From Archegozetes longisetosus (Eukaryota > Arthropoda > Arachnida > Sarcoptiformes > Trhypochthoniidae), in the NCBI GenBank assembly GCA_018873245.2, contig JAEMBT020000003.1, positions 7,025,843 through 7,089,842 on the forward strand: a stretch of 64,000 bases of DNA. The letters run 5' to 3'. Of this stretch, positions 1-13,571 are shown piece after piece; position 1 is the stretch's first letter, and the number at the start of each line of letters is the position of its first letter. The notes below the pieces were generated by a model. That model made no database searches, was not told the origin of the DNA, and was given only the letters and a program-made list of their open reading frames with translations. The translations under genes and the position numbers were made by a program.

Positions 1-2694
1 TATTAGAAACAGCTTTAGGATGAACTTATATTAAAAATTTTCATTTTAAGCATGCTATCGTTTGGAGCAGTCTAAATTTGTATATAAGACGAGATTAGAG
101 TTATAGTAGAGTTTCTCAATCTGTTAAGCAGTGTTTAACTCACTATAAGTTTGTTACTGAATGAATCAATTTTCTCTCAGTCAAATGTAGTTTCCATTAG
201 CTCATCAACTCAAAATGTCAGCTATTTTTATGAATTTAACAAATCATTTAAGCAACGTTCTTATATTAAAGCATTTAATAATTTCATCAATTCTGCTTTA
301 TATGATGCCTTTTAAAGGCTTTATTAAAACGAATGCCCTTTGCGTTTACAGAATCACATTCAATACAATCATTGATTTTTTTTTCTAACAACTCTTAGCT
401 AATGTTAGAAGAAATTCACATAATCTTATCCTCAATTCAATTTATGATTTTCATATAGAACTACGCAATTGGCTTTACGACCAAATGATTCTTAATGAAT
501 CTAAAGGTTTTATTCTTGTCTAAATAGTTTTGAAATAGTGTTTCAGTTGCGCTAACTTGAAGTCCGTGAGAAATTTAAGATCTTAAAAATCTGCTACAAT
601 TTTATCTTTAAATCTTTTGCTTTGATTTTATCACAAATTGTTTTCTCGTAAGCTCTCAAATCGTTTTATCTTCAATCTTTTTTCAATTGTTTATACGAAT
701 GCAATGTTTTGGGATAACTGTCCAATGTATTGTATATTGAAATAGTTTTATTTTAGACTCATCCCTTTATCCATTCTAATAAACCAAACCAGAAAAATCT
801 ATTCAAATTAAATACTAAGTTCTAGTGCTTCTATCTCGATAAGAAGTATTGAAGCAATTTTATAATTTGTCTGAAAATATGAACTTCTCAAATCTAATTA
901 TAATCATAATGACATTGGAGTACTTTTTTGTTGAAGATCACTTTCAAACTGCTGCCTAAATTGTTTGGTTTAATCTCAAGCTTGAGAATGTAGCGAATAC
1001 ATGTTCAATCCGATCGTTAACTATAGCATTAATTAGACTTATTTGACAAGAACCCAAATGAAGCAGCGATTCAAGTGATTTTAGTATCTCAAAATCGATC
1101 TCAAATCTTTCCTAACGAGTCGCATTACAACTGAACCAGTTTTCACTTCTCAACTCCCTTTTAATTCTGTCAAACCTATTAATTATTTGTTAAACCGAAA
1201 ACAATCGTTTGCTTCTTTTTAAATCAGTTGATTGTTAGTTTAGGTGTTGTGACAATATTTCGTATACAATCCTTTTAAGTTTGAGGTTTTCTCTTATTTC
1301 CTTCAAATTGAATCATTTTAATTGAGTGAAAATGACTCGAGTGCTCAATATTTTTGCAAATGCTTTCCCCAAATGACTATAAATTGACAAAATGCTCCAT
1401 TGGTAGAATGAACTCATAGAATATTTAAGAAGCATCTCGCTGAGCAATCAGATGACGTAATCTCATAAACAATTACTTCAGATTTAACGCATCAAAATAG
1501 GTTTTGCTTTCTATTTATCACTGACGAGTCACTTAAATTTGCAAAATATTAAGTATTTAATCTACTTTGGTTTGAGTCTCCTTTTCCTCACATTTGTTCA
1601 AATGTTGCTGAATATGTTTTTCATCCATCTATTGGTAATGATGTTACATACAATTTATAATTAATCACAAGTTCAAAACACAATTGTACTCTAGATCTAA
1701 ATAAATGAGATTTGGCGCAACTTTAGCTCACGTCTAATTTTTATTAATTGCATCAACGATTAGTAGCAAATGATATATTCACAACATATTTTATTAATTT
1801 AGATATTCAATTATAATTGAATACAACCATAACATTAATGGAATGTAATGCTTCAATATATTCACTTATCTTTCAGTTTAACGATAAAATGAGTTATCGA
1901 AAAATCGATGCCCAAACAAATGTCATCTGCCAACTCTATATCCCATTAAATCTCTATCTCTTCTCTCCTTTTTTTGCTCATCAAATTTCTATTTAGTCCC
2001 CCCCTTACCAGTCGTTATTCCCTAATTCCTCCACTCAATCAATTTTGAACAATTACCTCATAACAGTTCTTTTGACTTAATCTTTTCAACCATTTATACT
2101 GTTGTCAAATCAATTCATATTTCTCAAAACTCAAAGGCTTCCATCCATTTTCAGTTGAACACTTGTATTATTTTTCATTTAGTTTGATATTTCAAAAATC
2201 TTTTGATTAAATTTTCTCCTAAAATATTTGTTGAAGAATTTGGTTTCTTTGATTCAGTGGAATTTATTGATTGTTAATTTAAGCTCAGAAAACTGCTCAA
2301 TAATCATTACTGACTTGTGAGGCATATTTTTACTGTTTTCAACAAAGTTACTCGAAAACCGATATAAATTTGATTTATTCATGTTCAGAGCCCTCATTAT
2401 TAGAGAGTAATATGATTAGCAGATCAATAAGTTTGTTATCTTAGTTATTCTTAGAAAGGAAAGAGGCGTTTCATCGTAGTGCTTCTTTAAGTCCAATTTT
2501 GATTAACAATTAAATTTGGCATGTAGTAAACAAATTATGTTTTAGTATTGCAACTCTAGATCGTATGTTTTTTTGCATCTTAATACGGCTAATATTTAAG
2601 AAGCACTAGCTCTCTTATAAATATTAAATCAGATTCTTTAACAAAACTCCTTCACTTCAATAGTAAATTTTTGCATTTATAACTTAAACATCAG
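1..2694. other. AT-rich non-coding stretch left of the NSL1-like gene
   Basis: I see no convincing coding exon, RNA gene or transposon here. The sequence is uniformly AT-rich with stops in all frames. It is either the 5' flank of the NSL1-like gene, if that gene starts at 2696, or the tail of a long intron, if more 5' exons lie left of the window. A C-rich run (about 1998-2003) and pyrimidine-rich patches near 1960-2030 are the only compositional irregularities. Confidence 0.5.
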
Positions 2695-4593
2695 TATGAA
2701 GTCGTCGACAAATATGATAGAATCTGAAACTTTCTCTTGCGATCAATTGGCAGCAAATCAAGACTTGCATTTAATTTACTGGCAGCTCTGTATCTAAAAT
2801 AACTTGGTTACCATTGGAATGCTTTTATTATAACTAAATTGATTTGAATGTTTGTTTGCAGATGTTTCTCTAGGGCTTCATTTCTCAGAACTGCTCAAAC
2901 GAGAAACAATACAGCGACCGATCCCACAGAGACAGCAAAATAAAAAGTATGTATATCTTATTCTTTTAACTTTGATTTTATTTTTTCTCTCTTTCAAATT
3001 CTTTTTCCAATATCTCTGTTGATAGGATTATCCAAATAATTGTATTGATGTTGTCGTACTATTCATATTATTTTATCTAATTTCATAGGCGTAAGGGTCC
3101 TCCATCGCCAACATTTGGAAAACAATTTGTATTCGATCCTAAAAACAAAAGTCCTAAACGTTCTCAATCTGTGATTTCATCAACAAGTATGAACTTTGAT
3201 TATTTCTATTAGATGCTAATTGCAAAACTTGATTTGTCCACTTTTATCAATTTTTCCAATGTTAACAAACATATGTTGTATTATGCTAATCTAAGAACTC
3301 ACAATTATTTAAAAGTTGTTGCTTTTATTATAATATCTTTAAGTTTCAAGTTTTAGTTGAATAACTGAACATCATTTGAATTGTTCAGATTATTTTAGTA
3401 ATAAATTAAATGAGTAGAAACCGATACTTAAATTTGAATATTATACGATTTGGTTTTCGATTAGAAAAAATGACTTACTCTTAATATTTGATTCATTCTT
3501 AGAATTAAGGAAGAAATATGACGGAGCAGTTAAAAGAAAATATGTTCGTCGTTCGGGTTCGAGTGGCGATGGAGTTTTTCGAAAGCGCGGAAGACCGCGA
3601 GAGAGAATATCGAGTGGCAGTTCTCGAACAGAGTCACCGATTCCTTCTCCGGTTCCTTCAGAGAGTAGTAGTTGTGGCAATTCATTGAGTGCTCCATTGC
3701 ATCGTAGAAGACGTAGTGAACAGCACGCCTTCGACATTAACAACATTGTGATCCCCTATAGTATTGCCGCCACTACTAGAGTCGAAAAACTGCAATACAA
3801 AGAAATAATAACACCCAAGTGGAGGATCAATGAACCCTTTACTGACAGTTCCAGGTTTTCTCAGCCTGACATCAAGACTGAAATCAATTCTGATCTCAAG
3901 TCTGATGCTTCACAATTGGTCTGCACCGAAGACGCTAACGAAGACATCTCTGACACTTCATTTACGCTTCGACACGCCAAGTGTGAAGAAGAAGAAAGAA
4001 GGCGAATCCTCTCTTTCATGAAAGGTTCGACTAAACAGAGTGGAACTCATTTGCGCGGACGCGGAGCTCGAGTCAGATTTGATAGCACAAGATCGGATAC
4101 AATGACTCCGAGCACAACCCCTTGTGGCGGAGATAACGTGCAAAATGTTGACACTACGAGTCAGGACTCCTGTTGCGGCAGTTCTGCTGCTTCAGTGGTA
4201 CAAAATTGTAAAAATGATTCAGTTAGTAATACGATTCCCGAAACGCCTCCTCCCGTCGGTGAAAGGCGTAGAAATGCGTCGCTTTCGTCCCGGAGAGAGG
4301 ACTCAATAGATGAAAATTTTGAAACAGTGACTCCTTTTGATTTAAGAACTTTTCCATTAAACGATATCGATTATGATTTAATGATTAAAGAATCTGAACA
4401 TTTATATTCCTGTGAAGAAGAAAGCACTGAACTAAACAATGATCCCGAAAAGTCAAATGAAGGCACGATTACAGCCAATAACAGTCGAGCTCCGTCTCCA
4501 ATCAATTCTGATGCAGCAGAAAGTATTGCAGACCATATCGAGGACATCGATAACGAAGATGAAGACCCCGAATGGGAACCCGAGAAGAAGTGA
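2695..4593 (+). CDS. KANSL1: NSL1/KANSL1-like PEHE-domain protein (5' end uncertain)
   Basis: Scaffold subunit of the NSL (MOF/KAT8) histone H4 acetyltransferase complex, nuclear. Exons with matching phases are 2862-2946, 3089-3186 and 3503-4593; stop TGA at 4591-4593. A further exon 2695-2789 is likely, because its phase joins exactly across a 72-bp intron; its ATG at 2696 could be the start, giving 455 aa. The PEHE domain begins with a motif DINNIVIP followed by [14 protein letters not shown] and TPKWR (around 3736-3825) and ends with a segment [20 protein letters not shown] (3947-4006). In this family the PEHE domain binds the MOF acetyltransferase. Upstream is a basic, AT-hook-like stretch KRGRPRER (around 3580-3607). 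The C terminus is acidic. MSL1 also has a PEHE domain, but the flanking residues look closer to KANSL1. No coiled coil was seen, so more N-terminal exons may lie outside the window. An AATAAA at 5018-5023 is a candidate polyadenylation signal. Confidence 0.82.
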
Positions 4594-5480
4594 CTGTTAG
4601 CCACTCGTAAGTCTTCTGTTGGCAATGTAGGCTAACCAAGAGATGAGAACATGTGTGGAATGTCGTATTGCTTTAAACAGTTTAGTTTATATAAAAAACA
4701 AATCGTTCACTATCTCTCTTTAGATATGTACTAAAGCTTATGATAAAAACCAAATGTATGTAAGGATGTATATATATTTCCCATTACTTTTGCTTTTATT
4801 TTTTAGTAACAATTAAGATCGAGAAATTCAAGACCTAACGTACACTCAAGATATATATTTATTAAAGGTTGATAACAAATGCATTTCATCTCTCATTGAT
4901 TTTAATTCAGATTCTATATAATTGTGCTAATCCTCTAACCAATTGATAGATATTTTCTTGATTACCTCTTCAGATCTTGAAGTTCTCGGACTTGATAATT
5001 AAACTATCAATCGTCTAAATAAATTAGAAGTCAGACTTTGTTTACTAAAACAGCATTTGTTAGAAATGATCAGTCATTCCAAATTGAAAACAATTTTCTT
5101 CATTATTGTTAACAAAATTGATTCATTACCGATCCATTTGAAGTCAACGTCTGTTTCAGTAAAGATAATGGTGTTATCATTATTCTGAGAACAAATAGCA
5201 ATATTATGTATCTTTTTTAGTTAATTTAAGTTCGTTGTAATACTTTTGGTTCTATCCTCACAATTAATACAAAGAACTATAAATGATTTGAAAATGTGTG
5301 AATATATTGATTTTAATAGTTGAGAAAAACGACTGTCGAGTACAATAGTTCTTTGATGTGCTTGTTTTTAACCTCTTTTGCACGAATGCAAAACAAATTC
5401 AATCTCTATGAGAAAAAAATTGAATAATAATAAAAAAAAAAGACAAATTTACAAACTATAATTGATGTGATTTTAATGAT
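4594..5480. other. Convergent 3' regions of NSL1-like and HAT1 genes
   Basis: This 887-bp stretch separates the stop codons of two genes that face each other. It holds an AATAAA on the + strand at 5018-5023 and a TTTATT (a minus-strand AATAAA) at 4858-4863. If both are used, the two 3' UTRs would overlap by roughly 150 bp. Nothing coding is visible. Confidence 0.5.
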
Positions 5481-6885
5481 TCAACTAGAAGCTAAGCGCT
5501 CAATAATGTGTTGGTATTCATCTTCAAGATCTCTGTATTGTTTTGTCAACTGGTCGAGTCGGACATCATTGGGAAGTATGGTTGTTTGTTTGATGTGAGC
5601 CAATTCTGTTTCACTTATTCTGCCGCCTTTCTGTAGTTTTTCGTAATCGATTAATTGCTTCTGAAACGGAGCATTGAGTCTCTGTTTTACGACAATTCTA
5701 TAAGCTTTGTACTCGTCCTCATTAGACCTGTCCGTTATGCGAAATCGGAGTATTTCATAGACACGTCTGGCCTGCTTTTTGCTAATTTTAAGTCTAGCTT
5801 GAGCTTCAGTTGCCATCTTTTCACTCCATCCGCGTTTCAGGTTTCCACTTTGAAAGGAATCTAATTTTTGACAGTTTAGACAGTCAACGAAATCACGTAT
5901 TCGCGTAAAATCGTCTGACGGATCTTCAACAGTTATGTCAACAACATTACTATCATTAGTATAATTGTCGTAAACGGTTTGCAATAGTTTGACTCCGAGA
6001 CCACGTTTTTGAAAAGGCGGCAGAATTAAGAACTGAGAAATTCGTGGACGAATTTTTTGTGGGTAAGCGTAATAACGGTAAACAGACGCATAACCAACAA
6101 AACAATAGTTGAATGAATCACAATTGGCAGAATGACCGTTCGATAGACTACCCTTCGGGTTTTGGTATTGTTTTTCAAACACAACAAAGAACTGCCAGCG
6201 ATCGTCCTCTTGATCGATGTAAGAGGCCGCGTCGATGAACCACAACAGAAAGGTTCGCATTCGTTCGTGATACGCAGAAAATCCTGGAACTGAAAAATCG
6301 GTTTTGAATATCTCGAAATATCTCTTTGTCCCGTTACTGAGGCGATCATCGATTGAGAAACTATTAACTAATTGTCCGTAAGGTTTAAAAGACGTTTCTT
6401 TTGATAGGGTGGCGGAAAATTCATCCAAACTGTGAATGAAATGCCCCTCAAGTTTTTCGGCTATAATCTTGAGGACATCATCCGCTTCGATGCCATTCGT
6501 CTCTTCTTTAGTCACTTTTTCACTGAATGTCATCCCAAGATAACTGTCAAGTCTTGCAGCCGAATAATAGAGTTTGACTTTGAGTTGTTTGTAACCAAAT
6601 ATAGTCTCATTGTCACCAAAGACTTGATGGCTGAATTCAGGATTAAATGCTTGGATACCACTATTGGTCTGATCGTTCAAATCATTTTGATCAGTAATCA
6701 GTTTAATAAGAATTGCTTCGTTTGCATTCGCAATGAAATCATCGAAACGTCCTCTCGATAGAGATGAACCTTTAAGTTAAAAATAAGTCATTTAAATATA
6801 TTTGAATTGTTTACTGAATTTATGTCAAATTGACATTAGCATTAAAGCTGATAACAGTTCTCGGAAATCAATACTTACACGCCAT
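5481..6885 (-). CDS. HAT1: Histone acetyltransferase type B catalytic subunit (HAT1)
   Basis: HAT1 acetylates newly made histone H4 at K5 and K12 before deposition, working with the RbAp46/48 chaperone. Two exons are seen on the minus strand: 6885-6879 (ATGGCGT, then GTAAGT) and 6769-5481. They join in phase to give 431 aa, against 419 in human HAT1. The N-terminal HAT1 domain holds FGDNETIFGYK. The GNAT fold includes the acetyl-CoA-binding segment FLILPPFQKRGLG (about residues 250-261). The catalytic acidic residue lies in DITVEDPS, with Glu near residue 284 (human E276). The C-terminal helical part contains KQARRVYEILR and ends in IIERLA. An open reading frame beginning at a TTG (6680) understates the protein. 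The gene is divergent from aralar, with only 371 bp between start codons. Confidence 0.96.
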
Positions 6886-7256
6886 CGACTCTGATTATTA
6901 TTGGTGTTTTGTTCAAATCAAATAAGGCTTTAGAAACTAATTTTATTTTTATTGATATCTAACTAAATTATTAATGATTTAACTCTTGATCACAATTAGA
7001 TTGAAAGTAAGTCTGAGCACAAAAACAGCCAAACTTTTCCCTCTCAACAAAGTTATGAAAATAATTTCGTTGACTCAGTATTAAAGCAAAAACATTAAAA
7101 CAACATATATGAAATGAACAAAAGTTGTTAAGATTCTGTACCAAAACTGTAGCGCAAACTGAGAGACACTTAGCGTAAGAGATAATGAGCACAAACTGAG
7201 AGAAGTGAGTGTGAAAGCAATTGAGAAGAGAAAACTAATGCAAAGCATGTAAGGCT
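6886..7256. promoter_or_regulatory. Shared upstream region between HAT1 (-) and aralar (+)
   Basis: Only 371 bp separate the two start codons, so the promoters of both genes must lie here or overlap the neighbouring 5' exons. I see no clear TATA box facing aralar. This is inference from gene layout. Confidence 0.5.
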
Positions 7257-10200
7257 ATGGCTCGAGAACTTAACCCTGACTTGTCCTTGCATTCAATGCA
7301 TTCAATGCAAACCGATATCGAAAAGGTATCTATAATTTAATTGCTATTCTCATTCCAATCGATTACTAAATTTGAATTGATTTAATAAATTAACTAAACT
7401 ATTAATGATATACTTTAATGTTTAACAGATTGTAATTTTTGTTATTAAATAACTAAATAAAAGTTGTTTAAATTGGCAAATACTAAGAATTTAAAGAATA
7501 TGAGAATTATGTAACATCAATAAATAAGTTATTAATCGATTAGTCACTAATTTTATTGGTCGGTATATCTGCTCAACAATTCATGTTTGTCTCAAATCTC
7601 TTAAAGCAAACATTGGATTAGTTTGTGAATAGTTAATGGAATGATTTGTTTTATCATATCATTTATTTATGATTTGATGCTTAGGTGTATTGTAATCGTC
7701 CAGTTGGTAATGTTGAAGGCATGCTATTATCACATATAAGTGAATCATTTTTCAGACAAGCTTTCTGCCAGTTCGAGGTATAGTATCTTATTTTATTTTA
7801 AGTTTGATTTTCTTTCTTTTTTTCTTTCAATTTTTTACCTCTTTTTTTCGCTTTGTTTTTATCTATCCAACTTGAGTTTGAGGTTGACCACTGTACAAGA
7901 ACCGGTCTCTGCTTCAATCACGTTCATGTGTAAATTTACTCAGACCAATTTAAACTCAATCGAGTTGTCCAACTTATGTTTTTAGTTTTCGGACAAATTT
8001 CAAAACTGCTATTCTAATGTATCGGCCGTTAGCTCACAAACAGATTCTGAAGTTTTCAAACAAAGTTTATTTGGTTGAAGGTTATGAGGAAAATGAAAAG
8101 TCAATTAAAATGCATTCGGAACATTGTTGTAAATGAATGCATTTTCAAATAGATCATTTAAAGGTGTGATTCTCACACTTGATTATATTTTGATTAAATT
8201 TAATTTTCAATGCTATGTTTGTCAGAGTTGAATAAGACGACAAACTTGAATATATAGATTTTTTAGTTAAGACTTTAATGTAAAATGCAGTTTAGATAAT
8301 AGTTTAATCAAACTCTTTTTGAACTTAAGGTATTTGAAATAAGAGCTAAATTCAACTTTCGCAAAGGTTTCACAGCTTCAGAAATCTATTTCAATATTAT
8401 AATTGCGAATACAATACTTGCTTTAGAGTGGTGGAAACATTAATTATTTGTAATTTATTAAGTTTCATTAATTACAGTCGAGCTCAACTGTACAACGAGC
8501 CAATGGAGAAAAACTTAAAGAGATATTCAACAGATACGCAAGTGTCGAAAAAAATGGGGACAAGTTTATGACACCTGAAGATTTTATTAGATCTTATTTG
8601 GGTTTATATGGTGAACCAAGTTATAATCAGAAAACTGTAAAATTATTAGGAAGTATCCTTGACACCTCTAAAGATGGGTAAGTCAAACTCGATTAATCAT
8701 TCTCTTAATGGCTAATAAAACTTTCTTTTGAGCTCAGACTCATTTCCTTTATGGAGTTTCAAGCATTTGAGGCAGTCTTGTGCCAACCCGACGCAATATA
8801 CAGAACTGCATTTCAATTGTTTGATACGAATGGTTCTGGTTCTATAACGTACGATGAATTCGAGGAGATCATAAATCAAACCACATTACATGCCAAGATA
8901 CCTTTCAATTTCAAGGGAGAGTTTATGCGTTTGCATTTCGGCGATGATCGCAAACGAACCGTCACTTACTCTGAATTTTCTCAAGTATTGCACGATTTTC
9001 ATGAAGAGCATGCCGTGCAAGCATTCAAATCTATGGACAAAAACAAAAAAGGTGTTATATCAGCTATGGATTTCTCCTACATCATGATGAACTGCAAAGC
9101 TCATTTGCTGTCTCAAGATGTCAAGCCTAATTTAGTGGCTGTGGCAGGCGGCGGGACTGGCGGTCACTTTGTAACCTTTCCTTATTTTATGGCATTTAAC
9201 TCATTGCTCAACAATATGGAACTCGTCAAAAGGATTTATTTGACATTTACAAAGGGCAATGTTCAGCTCGAAATGACTAAAGAAGAGTTTCTATACGCGG
9301 CTCAACAAATGTCACAAATAACACCTCTAGAAATCGACATACTCTTTCAATTGGCCGGATTTCTCCATCAGTCGACCGGTAGAGTCAGTTTTGCTGACTT
9401 AGAAAGAATAGCTCCTTATCGCCCGACGAGGTATCTTTCAAGACCTATAGCCGAAGTGAAGGCTGTTGAGAGTCCCGCTGATCGAGGAATAGGTATTCAA
9501 ATTCTAGAGAGCGTCTACAGATTCACTTTGGGCTCTATTGCTGGTGCAGCCGGTGCTACAGTTGTCTATCCTATTGATTTGGTAATTATTTGTAATCTAC
9601 TTTCATCAATATAAATATAATGATTCAACTAGACTTCTGCTATTCAGAGTTAAATTGTTCAGAATAAAAATAATTTTAAATTCATTTAAAGAAACTTTAG
9701 TAATTAAGATTCTGTCTGCTTATCTGGTATTCAAACTACTAAAACCAAAATTAATGATATATATTTTTAATAAACTAGGTCAAGACAAGAATGCAGAATC
9801 AAAGGACCGGCTCTTATATCGGAGAATTGATGTATCGAAATAGCTTCGACTGTGCGAAAAAAGTGATTCGTCACGAAGGAGTATTCGGGTTATATCGCGG
9901 TCTACTGCCTCAATTGGTTGGTGTATGTCCTGAGAAGGCTATCAAACTAACAATGAATGATTTAGTTCGTGATAAATTGACAACAGATAAAGGAGAGATT
10001 ACATTTTTATCGGAAGTCATTGCTGGTGGCTGTGTAAGTCTATCATAATTTAAAATGATGCTAACGACAGATATGATATTTTGTTTTATGATTTCTTAAA
10101 GGCGGGTGCTTCACAAGTCATGTTTACAAATCCTTTAGAAATTGGTAATTATTGCGATTGAAATATTTGTGTTGAATGAATAATTATAAAATTCTTATTA

Positions 10201-11048
10201 TAGTTAAGATTCGATTGCAAGTCGCTGGTGAAATCACTAGCGGTCCAAAGGTTCGAGCGGTGGGAGTCATCAAAGATCTTGGCTTGAGAGGACTTTATAA
10301 AGTATTTTAATCTTATTTTTGAGAATTATTGGCTGTACCTAACAGTCGGTCATTCTTTTAAAATAGGGATCTAAGGCTTGTTTCCTGCGCGATATCCCAT
10401 TTTCAGCCATTTATTTTCCAGTTTACGCTCACTGCAAGTTGAAGTTTGCAGACATGAACGGTCACAATAGTCCTGGCTCTCTATTATTATCTGCTATGAT
10501 TGCTGGTAATTGAGTTGATTTTGTAAGGAATTTGCTACCAGATGCTAACCCTTGTTGATTTTAGGTGTTCCGGCGGCTTATTTGGTGACTCCGGCAGACG
10601 TTATTAAGACGAGATTGCAGGTAGCGGCTCGTGCCGGACAGACCACATATACAGGAGTAATCGGTAATTCGATATCATGATGGTTTCCAATTTATGTTAT
10701 TTTGACAAGAATCATGATTTCTTTTGAATAGATGCTGTTAGAAAAATATGGAAAGAAGAGGGAGGAATAGCCTTCTGGAAAGGAGGTCCGGCTCGGGTTT
10801 TCAGAAGTGCTCCTCAATTCGGTTTTACATTATTAACTTATGAAGTGCTCCAAAGACTCTTTTACATCGATTTCGGTGGTCGAAGACCTACTGGTTCTGA
10901 AGTTAAAGTTCCAGTTCAAACAGCAGAAATTGTCAAATCTCAAAATCCTGATCACATCGGAGGCTATCGTTTAGCGCTCGCGACTTTCACTGGTATGGAA
11001 TCGAAGTTCGGCTTATTTTTACCAAAATTTAAGTCAAATGTTTCATGA
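7257..11048 (+). CDS. aralar1: Mitochondrial aspartate/glutamate carrier (aralar/citrin, SLC25A12/13)
   Basis: Exchanges matrix aspartate for cytosolic glutamate plus a proton, as part of the malate-aspartate shuttle in the inner mitochondrial membrane, and is regulated by calcium. Coding exons, all phase-consistent: 7257-7325, 8478-8677, 8738-9581, 9779-10033, 10102-10144, 10204-10301, 10367-10505, 10565-10663, 10732-11048; 687 aa (human 675-678). The N-terminal half has EF-hand repeats, for example [14 protein letters not shown]. The C-terminal half is a carrier domain with three signatures: PIDLVKTRMQ, NPLEIVKIRLQ and [11 protein letters not shown]. The tail [20 protein letters not shown] is family-specific. 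The first exon is the least certain part: it encodes 23 residues with little family similarity and is linked by a 1.15-kb intron, though phase fits. Several introns are only 59-65 bp. A candidate AATAAA lies at 11314-11319. Confidence 0.96.
7326..8477 (+). other. First intron of the aralar gene
   Basis: A 1.15-kb AT-rich intron. It holds a short AG...GT-bounded island (7756-7777, 22 nt) that would break the phase if included, so it is more likely a chance match or a non-coding alternative exon. A TTATGTAA octamer near 7507 is probably a chance match at this base composition. Confidence 0.4.
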
Positions 11049-13346
11049 GTTTAAGAGTTAATAGTTTAGAAATTAATAATTTTAGGTCGAATGATGTGTT
11101 ATTTTAATATAACATATCGCTTTCACATTAAAGAGTGATTTATTAGGGTTTTATTGAGCTATTTTTGGGTAATAACTAAATAATGATAGTTTGACAAAAA
11201 TTTAATCAAATTGTTGACACTTTGCTCATATATTTCTGGCAATTGTTCTCGCCAAAACGCCGATCCGTTTTAGAAACCGAAATCATGTATAAATGTTTGG
11301 TTCTTCCAATTGAAATAAATTGAATTCTAGTGGGTATACAGTATTTGACCGCAATATTATCATTACTTAGTTCTCTGTTAGGCTTAAGTTACCTTAAATT
11401 TGATAATTGATCACAATTCTCGGCTAATCAAACATTATATAAAATGGTATCGGCTATCGATTAGTACTGATCATTAGGTAAAATTGAATTGTTAAACCGC
11501 ACTTTTAAATTTGTTTATAGAATTATATTATCAATGTTGAAAAAATAGTTTTGAATTATCCAATTTTACTGATTAGTAAATTCAAAGAGTACCTAATTTT
11601 TAAAGATATTTATAGAAATTACTTGTAGGAAGTTATTGTTTATAAAACAGATATTAATATATAGCAATAAATCAATTAATAAATGATATGATGCTAGCTT
11701 AATCGATTTGATTCTATTTTCAACTCTATCCTCAATGCATAAACTATTTGATTGCAAACCATTTATGTAGATATTAAAATCTTGAAGATACCTTTGCATC
11801 ATAATACTGTAGACTTTATTTCCGAATGTCATGCAGTATTGTTGCAAATGATACTTACTAATCATATTTTACGAATTTAAGCTTGGCTAGATCCGCTTCT
11901 AAGAATGTTAATTGATCTAAACATAACAAGAGCGTCACTTGCAACAATACTGCGCTTCGAAAGTGGGGTACTATGCAAGTGCCTTCACTTGTTCATCAGA
12001 CCTCTATTACAAACTATTTAAAGAATTTATTTTTTCGTCTTTGTGGATCATACAATAATGCGCACAGACTTAATAACTCTGAGCTTTAAGCCGAGGCATG
12101 TTCTTGAGAAGAACTTAAAATAATTGAAATTTGACTATTCCAGTTGATATAACTGCAATTTGATTTTGAAATGTTTACTCCAGATTCAAATCTAGACTAA
12201 ATATATTAAATGCGAGTAAAAACTTTGAATTTTTAAAATACGACAGTTAAATTTAAATGAAAGGACAATTGAACGAAACTTGTTATTAAAGCGCAAAGGA
12301 GTACCTAAGAAAATAAATTGGCGATAAAGAAATTCAAGTATACTTCGAGTACTTGAGATCATATTCTACTAATAGAATGGTATGGAAAAGAAGAAAATTA
12401 CTGAATTTGATTCGTAAGTCAAGGCAAGGAAATTTGTTTGCCTCAAAGCTATCCAAGATTCTGATCACATTTTGTTAGTAGCGATCGTTAGATTAATTTT
12501 CATTTATCTCAATATAAATCAATAACTTAGTTGTGACAAAAATGCGTGAAAATGTGTTATATTGCATTGACTTATAAGTTGAGTCATGAATGATCAAATC
12601 AAGAGTCGTAATTCAATGACTTTACAAACTAATTGAAGAGCCGTTTACTTGACTTCCTCAAATCCCTGACTTTCTAAGGATATGTAAGACGTTTTACGCA
12701 AATTAGGTCATAGCTTGTTCAGTTCGGTTCAGTCAAGTTTCAATAACTTTTGATTTTATGGCAAGCGAGTTTGACTGGCATTTGGTTATTTAATAGGTTC
12801 TAATATTAACCACTATGTGAGATAGCGAGTCAATTAGTAAATAAAACAATCATCAACTTGGGCTCATATCTATTATAATTAGGCCAAAATAAACGATATC
12901 AGTCACATCATTTATTACAAGTTGGGCAAATCAAATATTTAGTGTTTCAATCAAGTGTCTAACTGTACTAAATACGACTCATAAACCCCAGCATATCTTT
13001 GCAATCATTTTTATAGCTCGGCTCACTTTCTCAAATGATTCATTGAAAATAGTGGTCTTGAAAATATTTGCAATAGTTGATTTAGCTTGAAAAATCAACT
13101 TTTCTCTATGACAACCTCTGAAATTGTGAATCTGGCTGATAATTTAGTAATTAAGGGGTTGAAAACTAATTTAAAGTTAGCATTGATCTTCTTGTTGGAA
13201 TTTTTGAATGATACAGTTTATAATTACTCAGATAACCTTAGCTTAAGTTAGTCTAATGCACGCCTTTTTTAGTTACTATTCATGAGTTTTTTATTGTCGT
13301 AAAGAAACATTTGCCCTAAGATCTATAAAACAATTTTATAAAACAG
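11049..13346. other. Intergenic stretch between aralar and vrille
   Basis: AT-rich, with the aralar 3' UTR and a candidate polyadenylation signal at 11314-11319. A 15-bp perfect inverted repeat (11833-11847 and 11939-11953) is the only structure noted. No coding exon seen before 13347. Confidence 0.5.
11833..11953. repeat. 15-bp perfect inverted repeat
   Basis: GCAGTATTGTTGCAA at 11833-11847 and its exact reverse complement at 11939-11953, with a 91-nt loop. It could form a hairpin in RNA or DNA. No flanking duplication supports a transposon. Confidence 0.6.
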
Positions 13347-13571
13347 TTGATACTTGCATTAATGAGTATGAAATTAGTTTTGGTATTGAGAACCAACTTC
13401 ATGATAAATACTCAGGCGCCCAAAGTCTATCCTTACAGAACTTATCTAATGGACAGCTCAGCTCAGGCTCGAAGGAGTCTCTTTCTCTGCAACTTATTGG
13501 AGGGTCGAACACTTCTTACTATGTCAAGGGTGAAACACACACTCACATTGATGGCTTAAGACTTACATAAA
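13347..13571 (+). other. Possible orphan terminal exon or gene fragment
   Basis: After an AG at 13345-13346 the frame beginning at 13349 stays open for about 73 codons to a TAA, and an AATAAA follows at 13615-13620. The predicted piece starts DTCINEYEISFG and ends HTHIDGLRLT, with a Ser/Leu/Gln-rich middle. Base composition is clearly richer in G and C than its surroundings, as in real exons here. I do not recognise the family, and I find no upstream exons in the 2.3 kb before it. The splice acceptor lacks a good pyrimidine tract. It may be the last exon of an unrecognised gene, a decayed fragment, or chance. Confidence 0.3.

Noticed and set aside
7756..7777. 22-nt AG...GT island as an extra aralar coding exon
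   Set aside because: It is not a multiple of three and would break the phase between exons 7257-7325 and 8478-8677.
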